A stretch of DNA of 64,000 nucleotides, taken from positions 956,501-1,020,500 of the forward strand of contig NW_027305499.1 of the NCBI RefSeq assembly GCF_039555335.1, read 5' to 3'. This document shows, one piece after another, positions 14,201 through 24,181 of the stretch (its first letter is position 1; each line of letters opens with the position of its first letter). This DNA is from Amphiura filiformis. Taxonomy: Eukaryota > Echinodermata > Ophiuroidea > Amphilepidida > Amphiuridae. Made by a program: the position numbers and the translations under genes. The notes under the pieces are model-generated. The model was not told where the DNA came from. It saw only the letters and a program-made list of their open reading frames with translations, and did no database searches.

Positions 14201-17200
14201 ATTGGCTTTGGATGGAAGACTGTTCAGAGGGGTCCAAAGAACCGACGAATGGTCGCTTGTTCCAACTGGGGAATATATTTCAGGTTCCTTGTAATAACGA
14301 TTCATAGTAGTGATAATTTTGTCAAGAATCGCGTCTTTCCTGGTTGGTTTATTCACAACTTGCGTGAGTCCGTTACCAGAGCAGATCTGAGTAGTATCAA
14401 GCCGGTTGATGTCACCAAATAATGTTACACCAGCTTGAGGATATTGGGTGCGTATATAATCAAAACCATGAAGCAAGTGCGCAATAAGTTCACTTTCATG
14501 TGGATTATCTGGCGGGGAGTAGATGATTGCATAAAAAAGTACAGGTATTTCACGGGGTAGCCTTTCCGGTCTGGCTTTTACCCACAGCACTTCAAGGTGG
14601 TCGGGCACATTAATATCATGTACTTCTTGGACTCCTAGATTCTCGCGAGCATAAATGGCTACCCCACCACCACGTCTCCAAGTACGATTGTTAGTTATCA
14701 GATTGTAATCCTGGATCTGAAAATATTCTACTGGTTTGTCTGACGTAAACCACGATTCAGAGACGCCTGCAATGTCAACACCTAAGTCTCTCACCATGGT
14801 GCTAAATTCATCAAACTTGTTGTTTAATGACCTAGGATTACACATGTAAACATTTGGTAGTGAGCAAGCTTTAGGTTCGTAAACAGCTTTAGGAAATTTA
14901 GTCAAGTTGGCATGGCAAACTCCACTGACATTGGTAACATTGGTAGGGGGTAAACGTGCGGTAATACGAGTCTTTATTTGTCTCAGCTTACTTTTTCCAG
15001 ATCGACAACCACGGCGTGTAGTTTTGGCTATCTTCAACTCTTTCATCAACTTCCAAACATTTGGTTCAAAATTATTTCTGGATCTTACATGCACACTAGT
15101 ATTGCGTATGTTCAAAAGGGCCTCCCTTGAATAAGTATACATGATGGCTACAGTTCAGCGATGCGTGTTATAATGGAGGTCATTAGCTCAATACACACAC
15201 TACTGGTGACCACTCAAGTATAGCGATGTGTATGCATCCAATAGTACAGTATAGGCATTTCAGTGTTCAGTAAGCTTAAATGTAAAATGACTCGGCAAGA
15301 ATATGTATTTCAGCAGCTGAACTAGCGCTTAAAGTCTGAATATTGCACAAAATCCGTTCAAAACTCTTCACAGTACTCACGATATCAGCATACAGTCACA
15401 ATGACGACATGAAATCCTACCAAACAAAGATAAATAACAAGAAATTATCCAGCCAGTGGAGCGGCCATGCGTGTGAAATCCTCACAATCTAGTGTGTGAA
15501 ATCCTCATAATATTCATTTTTACTTATTACATATTTGGGAAATACAACAAAAATGCCTTTCTTGAAATAAAAAAATTACCAAACTAAAATGTTGTTAAAA
15601 CAGGATAACCCATGAAAATCACAAATAAATAATAACTTATGCCAATTGACAAGGGGCTAAAATTGAAAATAGCATCGCAGATTTGAAGGATAAAATATTA
15701 AGGGATCTAAAATGAGCGTTTATTGCGTTTCGACAGTATTTTTTGGGACATGAGAGCACCTCAGACCTATCGAATTGCATTCTGAATACGAAGCATGTCT
15801 TTCTGATATCAAATAATTTTCATTTTTTGAAAATCACAATATAATACAAATTTTATGACAAATTATAAAATAAAATAATAGTACTGTTAAATATCAAAAA
15901 ATATCAATTTTTAATGATTTGCCATAAATGTGTATTAAATTGCGAATTTCAAAAAACCAAAATTATTTGATATCAGAATTACATTCTTCGTATTCAGAAT
16001 GCAATTCGATATGTCTGATGTGCTCTAATGTCCCAAAATAAATACTGTCCAAACGTTCATACCCCAGCCCTTAAACATCACAAAAAAGAAATAAAATTAC
16101 TCTACTACTGTTGAATTGAACGTAACATGGAAATCAGTCAATAGTAAATGAGGCAGTTTTCGATTGCAAATTTGAAGTGATTGTATGTTTTTATTTTTTG
16201 TCTGCGAGAGAATTTTATTGAATTGTTGTGAAATGTGGAAACAGCTGCAAGTATCACGAATGTTATACCCAATATTTTTCTTTAATTTTTACTAAAATGA
16301 CAAACAAGATTAATATTGTACCATTCTTGTAGACAAACCTCATTAATAATTGTATGCAAACATTACTCATTTAGGCTTGATCAGATTTTATATTACAATG
16401 ACAAGAACACATTTATTTGATTGATGTACAAAATATTCGCATCTTCTTCACAGTGCACTAACCATGAAAATGATAATGATAATGGGATTTGGGTAAAAGA
16501 AGGGTACAATAGTCCTTTCGTCGGGAGTCCACACTCCCACTGTGGAGGATGAATTTGAAATAGAATGAACATAATATTCCTTTCATATTGTTTTCATCAC
16601 ATATCATTTGTAAAATGTGCTTTTCCATTTAGAGTCCACACTCCCGCTGTGGAAGATTTTGGAAATATCTTCCATAGGGGGAGTATGAATTTGAAATAGA
16701 ATGAACATAATAGGCAGATCCATTTGAATTTGATACATCCTCTGAGAAAGATTCAACCTGCTCCATTCACAGAGGGAGTGTATCATGAGTTGGTTAATGA
16801 TCTTATTCTATTTGAAATTAATACGCCCCTGTGAAAGGTATTTCCAAAATCTTCCACGGGGGAGTGTGGACTAAAATGGATCCGCACAATGTTCAAAAAT
16901 TGTGTGTAGGGGGTGTGGGGTGTATGTGTGTTGAAGGGGGTGCCCGGGGATATGTGTTGAAGATTTTTGTGGATATCTAAACATGTCATACAAAGACTAT
17001 GCCAGGATCACGAAATACTCCTTTAAAGGCAAAAATAGATTAAAATGCCCACCCAGTAGATTATCCTTATGGGTCAGTCCATATCAAAACAGATTGAGTG
17101 TACACCCACCCTCTTGGATTTTGCTCTCCTTTGGCTCAGGGGTACCTTTCATGGACCCCTAGGTGAGGTCACAAGAAAAAAATTCAAATTAAGGTGTCCA

Positions 17201-20200
17201 ATTAAGGTGTCCAAATGACAAAGCGCTCTCTTTGAGAGGCATTTTCTTCTTAATTAAATCAGTTGTGACCCTCTTTTTGAATGTGGTCACTCACTGGCTG
17301 TGTCTGAAATGCCTAATGCCAAAAAAGATTGATTTCGGAATTTCGTTGGGATTTCAGAGGGGGTCAAAATCAGCACTTCGTACTGTTCAATCAAATTATC
17401 TTTGATTTTGAAGGACCCATGATAATGTCACAGTGCACTTATAGGTCCTAATTATGTTCAGAATGGATTAACCATGTGCCAATGTCTATGAGCAATTCAA
17501 AAAAAGAGAAATTTCTTGACCCCTACATAATTTTAGGCCCCCTAAAGTGGTTCAGCCACAAATGGCGCTTAAAATCGGCAAATTTTGACACCTAATAACT
17601 TTAGGTGTACACCAGATATGAATTTCTAGTCTTTTGCATCTGAAAGAATGTAGTCTAATGTTACTAGGAACATAAGATTTGTTTTGTATTTTTTGTGTTT
17701 TGATACTAAGTTGATGGTCCCAAAAATCCCAATTTTTGACTAATAATGTACAGGTTATGGGTAAAAATGTCAATTTCAACATACCCTTTTTTTCTATTTT
17801 TGATCACTTTATAGCAAATTGTCTTATTTATCCTGTTATTACATAGTTAACAACGTCCGATTTTGGTGATTTTGGTGTCTAATTATGTTTTCTTGCATGA
17901 GAAATACAACTACGCAACTTAAAAAACTGTACAAGGAACCAATGACCTCCTTATTACAATATGGATGCTTTTGGCAGCCATGTTGCAAAAGAGGGTCATC
18001 GGTTCCTTGTATAGTTTATTAATTTGCTTAGTTGTATTTCTCATGCAAGAAAACATATATAATTAGACACCAAAATTACCAAAATCAGACGTTGTTAACT
18101 ATGGTCAGAATTCAAAAATGTCGTTGACCTATGAACATTTTTCGTCATAGCGCCCTCCTGAAAGGTCTGACACATAACAAACTATACATTTTGGAATCCT
18201 CATGACCATACGAGTAATTTGATATATTACTTGACATAATTGGGAGCATTCTGAACATTTGACCCCCATAACCTGTACTTTGCATGTGCATCGTTGCCAG
18301 GAAGTGCATTATTGACCCCCTTCCATCCATACAGAGGATTAGAAAGTAGTTTTTTCTTATTACTTGACTCAAAAGCAACTTGAAATATCAGGATAAATAA
18401 TACAAATGGCTATAAAGTGATCAAAAATATAAAAAATATTATACTAAAATTGGCATTTTGTACCGTATCCTGTATGCATGGTATGTTAGGCAAAAATGAC
18501 TATTTTTGAAAGCGTCAACTTAATACTAAAACACAAAAAATACAAAACAAATCTTATGTTCCTAGTAACATTAAACTACATTCTTTCAGATGCAAAAGAC
18601 TAGAAATTCATATCTGGTGTACACCTAAAGTTATTAGGGGTCAAAATTTGCCGATTTTAAGCGCCATTTGTGGCTGAACCACTTTAGGGGTGGCCTAAAA
18701 TTCTGTAGGGGTCTAGAAATTTCTTTTTTTTTAATTGCTCATAGACATTGGCATATGGTTAATCCATTCTGAACATAATTAGGACCTATAAGTGCACTGT
18801 GACATTATCATGGGTCCTTCAAAATCAAGATAATTTGATTGAACAGTACGAAGTGCTGATTTTGACCCCCTCTGAAATCCCAACGAAATTCCGAAATCTA
18901 TCTTTTTTGGCATTAGGTATTTCAGACACAGCCAGTGAGTTCCGAAATCTATCTTTTTTGGCATTAGGTATTTCAGACACAGCCAGTGAGTGACCACATT
19001 CAAAAAGAGGATCACAACTGATTCAATTAAGAAGAAAGTGCCCCTCAAAGAGAGCACTTTGTCATTTGGACCCCTTAAATTCCCAATTTTGGTCGAGGTC
19101 GCCAAACTTTTGATTGCCCGCCATTCGCAAACGAAATGGAATTTGAATTTTTATCTTGTGACCGCACCTAAGGATCCATGAAAGGTACCCCTGAGCCAAA
19201 GGAGAGCAAAATCCAAGAGGGTGGGTGTACACTCAATCTGTTTTGATATGGACTGACCCTTATTTACTTCTCTGAGCATTCTGTTATAGAAAATATTATA
19301 ATAATCAATAGGCCAGTGGCAACATCTTGTTTTAAAATTTCAAAACTTTTCAAATGTTGGTAAATGTCGAAACAATTTGCGTATAGTTATTAAACAACAG
19401 TTGTGTTATTGGATGCAACTATTTTCTTATGCAAACTGATGAGGCAAATGTCGTGAAAAGTTCAATTTCATAGGTTTATACCATGATAATTTGGAGTTTT
19501 ATTTTGTTTAAGGTCTAAGTTGATGTAAAATGCTATCAAAATATGGCATCTTATAGCTTGAAACTCTGGTGATCGAAATAATAAAAAGTAATTTTATCAA
19601 GCAAATTTGATCATGAAATGTAAGGTATAACTCATGTTATTTGGCTAATTTAAATTTAAAACATATGTAAATAGCGCCTTCGTTTTGCACACGAATGTAA
19701 AGTTTATGGAATTGACTGCAAAAAAGCATAGAAAGATGAATAATTTGATATAGAAACGAAAGTCTATGTTAAAAATTACTACAAAATATGTGTACAGTTT
19801 TATTAGTGTGATAGCTGTTGGTATCATTCAGGCCTAGAATTGAACATTATAATAATGTTTTGTTAGAAAAAATAACAAATGATCACATCAAACAACCGTG
19901 CATTGTAATGCACATTGGCAGGTATGATAGGTATGTAATGTCTGTCTTTGGATACTTTTGGTGACAGTAAAACAAAACATGGTATTGTTAGAGGAAGTTG
20001 ATAAATGGTGGTCAATGTGGTCGCGTATCCCTGTCACCCACTTTAGTTGGTACCCCTAGCCAGCAGTGGTGTAAATGTATTAATATGTGACGTGACATTA
20101 GGGGAGTGGGGAGGTACTTTAGGTGAAAAATCATTGAACACACCAAAGTAGCGTCTTTCATTTGTATAATAACTTCCTTGCAACATATGAAAACTTGTCA

Positions 20201-23200
20201 TTAATTCCTTTTTAGTTATACCATATACACTGAAAGCCAAACTGGAGTCTAGGTGACTCTAAAAGTAGAGTCCAGCCACTCTGCGACTCTATGTCTAAAA
20301 TAACTCCATATTTGGAGTCATTTGACTCCCTTGAAGAGTCATACATTTCTTGACTCCGCTGAAGAGTCACTGTTGATGACTCTACACAGGAGTCATTTGA
20401 CTCCCAATATAGAGTCATTTTAGACATAGAGTCGCGTAGTGGCTGGACCCTGCTCCTAGAGTAACCCAGACTCCATTTATAGAGTCATCCTGACTCCATT
20501 ACAGGGTCACTCCGACTGTCCGAAAAAAGACAAAATAATGATACACATAGATGTACATCAAGATAAAAAATTCAAAGTATAGACATACAGGAATAAGAGA
20601 CTTTACTCTGAGTTTCACGCCATTGGCGATTGTCAGACGACACGATGGAGAAAATTTGGCTTGACCACCATCCCCTTGAAATGGGAGAATATACATCCCA
20701 TGGTGTCAAGAGTCTGACTCCCTTGAAGAGTCATAAATTTCTTGACTCCGTCGACGACTCTGAATGTAGAGTCAATTGACCCCACAGGTAGAGTCAACTG
20801 ACTCTCCTGTGATAATCAGGTGACTCCTTTGGAGAGTCAGTGCTAGTTTACTCCACTTATAGAGTCACTTGACTCCATTCTGGCTATCAGTGATATACCT
20901 ATTATGCGATGCTGACCGAAGTAAACGGAGCAAATAAGAATGATGTGCACATTTACATTGAAGAGAATATCGTATTAATGTTAATTTGCGTTCATCTCTT
21001 ACAGGATTTTTGTTAGTTCAAGAGAATGTTTTAATCGGCGTAGTACCTCAATATTTCGACAAATATTATGAAGCTGCTGTTGGTATCTACGCTTGTGGTA
21101 CTGGACTTGGTATTGTAATCTTGCCGATTATCACTCAACTATTACTAGATATTTACGGCTGGAGGGGAGCTTTACTAATTCTGAGTGGACTATCATTTCA
21201 TTCTGTGCCGTTTGGTGCTCTGTTAAAGGCAAACATATCGCACGAAACGGACAGTGTTTACCAGAAACTTTTCAATGCTGAAAACGCTGTAAATGAAGAT
21301 AAGTCCTTGCAAAGAAAATCACTTAAAGATCTTAGCAAAGCCATTGGTTTCCCTCTGCTTACCAAACTTCCTTTCATCACAGAGGTTGTAATACCAGGAT
21401 TTGTTTGGGGATATACCATTGTTGGGTGGATGATATACATGGTGTCATTTGCTGTGTCAAACGGTCTATCCATAAAACAAGGATCTATTGTGGCAGCAAG
21501 TGGAGGAGTTGGTGTGGTTTTTGTACGGATTGTAATTCCGTTGCTTCATAAATACATGACGTACAAAGAACTCTTATACATTGCATCTGTATTAACAGCC
21601 ATCTCGTTGTCATTAATAACTTTGTTTGGAAGTTACATCGCTTTGAATATCATATCGTTGTTTTTCGGTATAGGAATTGGCGTGCTTGGTGGCGAACTTT
21701 ATATTTCTGCTAAAATAAATTCAAACGAATCGGACCATTTTCACGCCATTGCATGGCTTCACGTAGCTTATGGAACAGCATCGATCATAAGTGGGGCTGT
21801 GACAGGTAAGTTTGGATTACAGAGATAAAAAAGAATTTATCGCGTCTGATGTCACTGTCAATTACGATCCTTGATTGCTAAACACAGGTTAATAGCGCGT
21901 AAAAGGAAAGCCGATTTATCTGGTGCTGATCGGAGAAAAGGAATAGCAGCAAATGGCGAAAAATTACGTACTTTTACAAGGCAAAAAGCAGCTTTTCAAG
22001 CTGACATGGTGCCTTCGCGAAAGAAAGTTTCCTACTATAAAGACCTAACTTTTGAGATGGTTTGCATGTTTGAAGGTGCAAAATTAACAATACGGCGCCA
22101 GTTATACCACCGCGTTCAGCAAGTCATCATCACGACACTTGTAAACAAACCCTGCTCGAATTTGATTGACAGATGACGTCAGACGCGAAAAATTCTTTTT
22201 ATCTCTGTCTTTAATTATAAATCGTCGCTCGCAAGACATATTGGCGTATCAGCCATTTGTGACAAAATGAGATAAGACCAGTTTCATAATTTATGTATTA
22301 AGCTCTACATTCTGAAAATCATTCAAGACATACATGTCATTAATTAATTAAGTATTATTACTAATTAGGTTTGGCGTATCACACTCAATGGAATTATTGT
22401 GTACAACATTCCCCTTGTTTTGGCCGACATAGTGGCTTATCAGTGATATACTAGTACGCCACTATGTCGTAAATATGTGACATACACCACTATTTTGGTA
22501 TATCGCGGCTTAATGGAGAATAATTTTTCAAAAAAAGTTCAATGACTAATTACAATTAATTCGTGAATGACAGCAATGTATTTTATACATTAAATGTAAC
22601 TTAAATATTTATATTGTTATATCCATTCAATAAAAGGGGACGTTTTAATCGAGGCAATGTATGACAAATGGCTAAATGTAGCAAAAACTTCCGATGTAAT
22701 CTCAAAATGGCCATTTTCATGATACGCCACTATGTCTTGCGAGCGACGAAATGATACCTCCAGTCCTGTCATAAATCCTGTTGGTAATTATTTGAATGCT
22801 GATTTAAGGCAAAGAGTCATGTCAGCAAAAGAACTATGGGTCCCTACAGAAGCGGAACTAGGATTTCAAGCAGCACGGGTCTGGGGGAGAGACCCGGGTT
22901 CTTCAATTTTATAGCAAAAAGAATGTAAATAGTACACTGACTTGAGTATCTTTTTAAACTTTTGATGCTGCATCTTTGTTTATTCAAGGAGTCACCAAGG
23001 TTACACATTTTGAGCTAACCAGACAAATCATACAGACAATGTCTGCATCAGAATTTGCATAACTAATTTTTTTTGCTATTTCAGTTTTTAAATTAGATTT
23101 TGAGTTATTTTCAAAGGAGGTGCGTCCTTGTTGTGATGTTTTTAACTTATTTGCTTGATTGTCCTTAACTTAATTGCAGCAATAAAAAAAACTTATAGCT

Positions 23201-24130
23201 GAAGGTTATCATTCTGTTCTCATAACCTTCAATTTTATTTCATTTAATAGCCATTTATCACGTAGTCCAGTTTGATTATTAGCGAGCTTGCGATCTTCAA
23301 ACGCAGATATCATACGCCCGTGTATCTATTCAAAATCACTTTCATGTGACAGGAATATGAATAGATGCACCAGCGTTTAATACCTGCGTTTGGAAATCGC
23401 AAGCTCTCAAATGTTCCCTGCTGTAATTTAGATCAAGCAATGCTCTCATTATCATATATAATTACCATCCAAGCATACTTTCATAATTTGTTAACTTAAT
23501 ATTGTCGAAATCATTATCATAATTGCAGCTATTAAATAGCATTAATAAGGCAATCCTTTTTGCCATAGAAAGATGAAAACCAAGTCAAATACACTCAAAT
23601 ATAAATGGATAATAGATAACGATAAATAAAAATTGACTAAAAAAGTAAAAAACTACGAAGTATAAACTTCAAATATAACTTTTCTCTGAATAATCTTAAT
23701 CCTGATAAGCCCCGGTTGTTACAAATACTTTTTGGGGTTATCCAGGTGTTACAATAAAATAATATTGTTTTTAAGAAGAAACTTTTATCCAAACGGTTAC
23801 ATTTCAACACATCACATCAAAGCTCCCATTGGGCGCCCCATTCTTTTTAAAGGATTTTTTATTCCGTATAACATTACAAATATCGCCAAGCAAAGTAATC
23901 TTCAATTATCAATTTTCACAAGAACATGGTATGTAGACAGCTATATTTGAACTAATATATGCGATTTTTTTTAAATTCGTTTCACAGGTTTGCTTTATGA
24001 TGTAACTGGAAGCTTTACGATTTCGTTCAACATACTAGCCGCAATATCTTTGATGACAGCAGTGTCGCTTGGATGTGGAGATATTTTGGGGGTTAAAAAG
24101 ACAAGATTTGAAAACGGGTTTTTAAATTAA
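5043..24130 (+). CDS. Monocarboxylate transporter-like protein (SLC16/MFS family), 4 exons, 424 aa
   Basis: Proposed plasma-membrane carrier that moves short monocarboxylates (lactate, pyruvate or ketone-body type), probably with protons. Exons 5043-5232, 10921-11061, 21005-21805 and 23988-24130 join in phase through GT-AG introns to 424 codons plus stop. Every junction splits a glycine codon after its first base. The protein is very hydrophobic, as expected for about 12 membrane segments. It carries SLC16-like stretches: TM1 with KGFSVLLPDL, GVVPQYFDKYYEAAVGIYAC in the fourth-segment region, WLHVAYGTASIISG and GLLYDVTGSF near the end. The usual DGGWGW start motif is replaced by DTATSW, and the arginine in GVVFVRIVIP is kept without the usual nearby aspartate, so substrate choice may differ. 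The start is the first ATG (5043) of two in a row; a third in-frame ATG follows three codons later. An upstream non-coding exon is possible. Length suits the family. Confidence 0.85.
5340..5405 (-). repeat. Inverted fragment of the 217-bp repeat at 6.9-7.3 kb
   Basis: Read on the minus strand, this segment matches the start of the tandem unit near 6885 (cactttcacgtcttgggaga and then tacaacctc). It is therefore a dispersed repeat piece lying in transporter intron 1. Confidence 0.6.
6000..6830 (+). repeat. Copy 1 of a dispersed block containing a tRNA-like gene
   Basis: This block shares long stretches with 61163-62830. Examples are the opening gctaatttattgcacattc, the run around ggcacatttgatgtcg, the tRNA-like sequence, and gggaaatgtg plus agaatttatgtatg beyond it. 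The copy here lacks the ~690-bp insertion present in the other copy. It lies in transporter intron 1, and no protein is encoded. Confidence 0.7.
6638..6722 (+). tRNA. tRNA-Leu/Ser-like sequence, probably a pseudogene
   Basis: A type-II tRNA D arm is clear (tggccgagtggtctaaggcg, an A box). A B box is also present (gagttcgaacccc). The length of about 85 fits Leu/Ser tRNAs. The acceptor strands (gacaagt and cctccgc) do not pair and no clean anticodon arm can be drawn, so a functional tRNA is unlikely. A related copy is at 62579-62666. Confidence 0.45.
6885..7321 (+). repeat. Perfect 217-bp tandem duplication
   Basis: Bases 6885-7101 are repeated at 7102-7318 with no difference that I can find by eye. 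The unit holds a GC-rich middle (ccgcggcgacgatccc) and two versions of a tagccgttc-ctaga motif. Identity implies a very recent duplication, or an assembly artefact. Confidence 0.85.
7322..8021. other. Transporter intron 1 sequence, nothing recognised
   Basis: No exon of the transporter is expected here because exons 1 and 2 join directly in phase. A short tandem of gcccaaaagct near 7350-7380 is the only pattern seen. Confidence 0.4.
8022..8291. mobile_element. 270-bp MITE with ~40-bp inverted ends
   Basis: The left end (agggagcgatcgttattta, then a G-rich stretch and aatggg) matches the reverse complement of the right end (cccattcccc ... taaataacgatcggtccct). The interior is G-rich and low complexity. 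No coding potential. Confidence 0.75.
8982..9098. repeat. Short minisatellite, about four 33-bp units
   Basis: Four imperfect units each begin with (g)atcagttc then a c/t-rich agacc. The same ccctagacc motif appears in the 217-bp tandem unit near 7005, so the two may share an origin. Confidence 0.65.
9339..9768. mobile_element. Foldback MITE with ~170-bp nearly perfect arms
   Basis: The left arm (caattctcgctattcgcaat, through ggcgccgcc, to ttagtttgtcaa) is repeated in reverse complement at 9595-9768. An AT-rich centre of about 85 bp separates the arms. The left arm holds an extra small duplication of gatgtatcatgggaaaa. High arm identity suggests recent activity. Confidence 0.85.
9911..10144. 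mobile_element. MITE with ~50-bp inverted ends
   Basis: Ends read TGAGCGCAAG and, inverted, CTTTTTGCGCTCA. The TIRs continue through the gaccgtaagtc, ggcccctcaacatg and tatacact segments. The interior is 130 bp, AT-rich and non-coding. It lies 140 bp downstream of the previous foldback element. Confidence 0.8.
10145..10611. other. Transporter intron 1, nothing recognised
   Basis: No repeat structure or coding signal is visible. A degenerate SINE and then transporter exon 2 follow. Confidence 0.4.
10612..10845 (-). mobile_element. Degenerate tRNA-derived SINE
   Basis: It matches the better preserved SINE at 29728-30453. Shared pieces include ggaagtctgaat.taatctac, agatgttgccaat and the gattcatttacccaa stretch. 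Its tRNA-like head lies near 10770-10845 and is heavily mutated. It ends about 75 bp before transporter exon 2. Confidence 0.65.
10921..11061 (+). CDS. Transporter exon 2
   Basis: The acceptor is tattgtacag and the donor cag then gtatga. It encodes LTSGAMVKVISPRVCVM and the following hydrophobic segment. Phase 1 at both ends matches its neighbours. A decayed duplicate is at 379-668. Confidence 0.85.
11062..11649. other. Start of transporter intron 2, nothing recognised
   Basis: A GC-rich inverted patch (ggggtgtccccctccc) near 11335-11355 and short repeats of aattttacct at 11395-11500 are the only patterns. No exon is supported. Confidence 0.4.
11650..15200 (-). mobile_element. Near full-length CR1/L2-type non-LTR retrotransposon (LINE)
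   Basis: The coding part (15142 to 12174) runs endonuclease then reverse transcriptase, as in CR1/L2/Jockey-group LINEs. The 3' end on the minus strand finishes in a short aatgaatgaatg tail near 11650 instead of poly(A), which fits the microsatellite tails of CR1/L2 elements. It lies antisense inside transporter intron 2. No separate ORF1 (gag-like) frame was recognised upstream, so the 5' end may be truncated near 15200. Confidence 0.8.
12174..15142 (-). pseudogene. LINE endonuclease/reverse transcriptase, broken by two frameshifts
   Basis: Frame 1 (15142-13220) encodes an AP-like endonuclease: MCNPRSLNNKFDEF at about residue 100, SESWF, GDINRL where GDFN is usual, and GTSDHSSVLW. It then enters the reverse transcriptase (GKAGGPDGISARL, VVPIPKSKP). 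A shift near 13340 moves coding to 13365-12460 (SSVVITDFSKAFDLVNHNVL, GVPQGTRIGPL, catalytic KYVDDLTLV). A second shift near 12530 moves it to 12539-12174 (ERIQKRACRIIVG to the C terminus). Each frame joins the next in homologous sequence, so single-base indels explain both. It cannot make an active enzyme as it stands. I describe but do not reconstruct the joined protein. Confidence 0.85.
15702..16070. mobile_element. TTAA foldback element, internally deleted copy 2
   Basis: Ends match 673-1330 (gggatctaaaatgagcgttt at the left, cataccccagccc at the right). TTAA at 15698-15701 and 16071-16074 brackets it. About 290 bp of the middle is missing, leaving both outer arms. Confidence 0.8.
16071..16514. 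other. Transporter intron 2, nothing recognised
   Basis: AT-rich sequence with no coding or repeat signal I can identify. Confidence 0.4.
16515..16880. mobile_element. MITE with agtccacactccc ends, preceded by a partial copy
   Basis: A full element spans 16624-16880. Its left end (agtccacactcccgctgtgg then aagattttggaaata) is the inverse of its right end. A partial duplicate of the left end with its neighbouring gaatttgaaatagaatgaac stretch precedes it at 16527-16575. Non-coding. Confidence 0.7.
17846..18110. repeat. Inner palindrome nested in the 2.19-kb element
   Basis: Left and right halves are inverted copies (gttaacaacgtccgattttgg ... and ccaaaatcagacgttgttaac). They include gcatgagaaatacaacta and ggaacc..tgacc segments around a short centre near 17960. 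It is off-centre in the large element, suggesting a separate nested insertion. Confidence 0.7.
18889..18990 (+). repeat. Perfect 51-bp tandem duplication in the right arm only
   Basis: Bases 18889-18939 and 18940-18990 are identical 51-mers. The matching place in the left arm (near 17295-17345) has one copy. The duplication therefore arose after the arms formed. It breaks arm symmetry. Confidence 0.9.
19264..20222. other. Transporter intron 2, nothing recognised
   Basis: AT-rich sequence without coding signal. Near 20000-20060 there is a diverged relative of the repeat motif seen at 3000-3070. Confidence 0.4.
20228..20892. mobile_element. 665-bp inverted-repeat element packed with GAGTCA/TGACTC motifs
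   Basis: Ends are CACTGAAAGCCA and, inverted, TGGCTATCAGTG, flanked on both sides by ATATA. Both outer parts are filled with dozens of gagtca / tgactc hexamers in both orientations and form secondary palindromes (around 20240-20490). A 200-bp middle (20510-20700) is free of them. It ends about 110 bp upstream of transporter exon 3. Confidence 0.8.
21005..21805 (+). CDS. Transporter exon 3 (largest)
   Basis: This exon of 801 bases encodes most of the protein: several membrane segments, a lysine-rich central loop (KSLKDLSKAIG) and then further segments. The acceptor is ctcttacag and the donor acag then gtaagt. A palindromic MITE begins only about 14 bases beyond the exon end. Confidence 0.9.
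21820..22215. mobile_element. MITE beside transporter exon 3 donor
   Basis: The left end (agagataaaaaagaatttat then cgcgtctgatgtca) is the inverse of the right end (tgacgtcagacgcg, aaaaattctttttatctct). The same TIR family makes the palindrome that hosts the 38.7-56.5-kb array. It starts 14 bases after the exon 3 splice donor. An open frame of about 100 codons inside shows no recognisable family. Confidence 0.8.
22223..22748. mobile_element. 526-bp MITE with ~30-bp inverted ends and AAAT flanks
   Basis: Ends read CGTCGCTCGCAAGACATA then tggcgtatca, and the exact inverse at the right, with AAAT on both outer sides. The interior repeats tacgccactatgtc-type pieces in both orientations. A related interior (tttggcgtat ... 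tacgccac) occurs near 4085-4195. Non-coding. Confidence 0.8.
22749..23987. other. Transporter intron 3, mostly unrecognised, with one small MITE
   Basis: Bases 23283-23408 form a 126-bp inverted-repeat element (gagcttgcgat, caaacgcag and the inverse). The rest is AT-rich and shows no coding signal. Confidence 0.5.
23988..24130 (+). CDS. Transporter exon 4 with stop
   Basis: The acceptor is tttcacag. It encodes GLLYDVTGSFTISFNILAAI, the last membrane segment, and a short cytoplasmic tail ending KKTRFENGFLN with stop TAA at 24128-24130. A decayed tandem duplicate follows within 60 bases. Confidence 0.85.
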
Positions 24131-24181
24131 ATCGTCTGCTCGGGTTTTATATTTCTTTCTTTTCTAAGATTTATTTTACAG

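Larger units (their letters stand above)
17071..19259. mobile_element. 2.19-kb foldback element with TTAT target duplication
   Basis: Ends are GGGTCAGTCCATATC and its exact inverse, flanked by TTAT at 17067-17070 and 19260-19263. The arms (about 17071-17845 and 18380-19259) are inverted copies for roughly 0.8 kb. The middle carries its own palindrome (17846-18110) and a one-sided segment (18110-18380). No transposase frame is seen. The size and long arms suggest a foldback-type element or a dimer of a smaller transposon joined head to head. Confidence 0.8.

Noticed and set aside
18799-19105. Open frames on both strands around 18.8-19.1 kb
   Set aside because: They arise from the inverted-repeat arm and its 51-bp duplication (17 codons repeated), not from a gene.
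21871-22176. 101-codon frame between transporter exons 3 and 4
   Set aside because: It lies wholly inside a palindromic MITE in intron 3 and shows no family resemblance.
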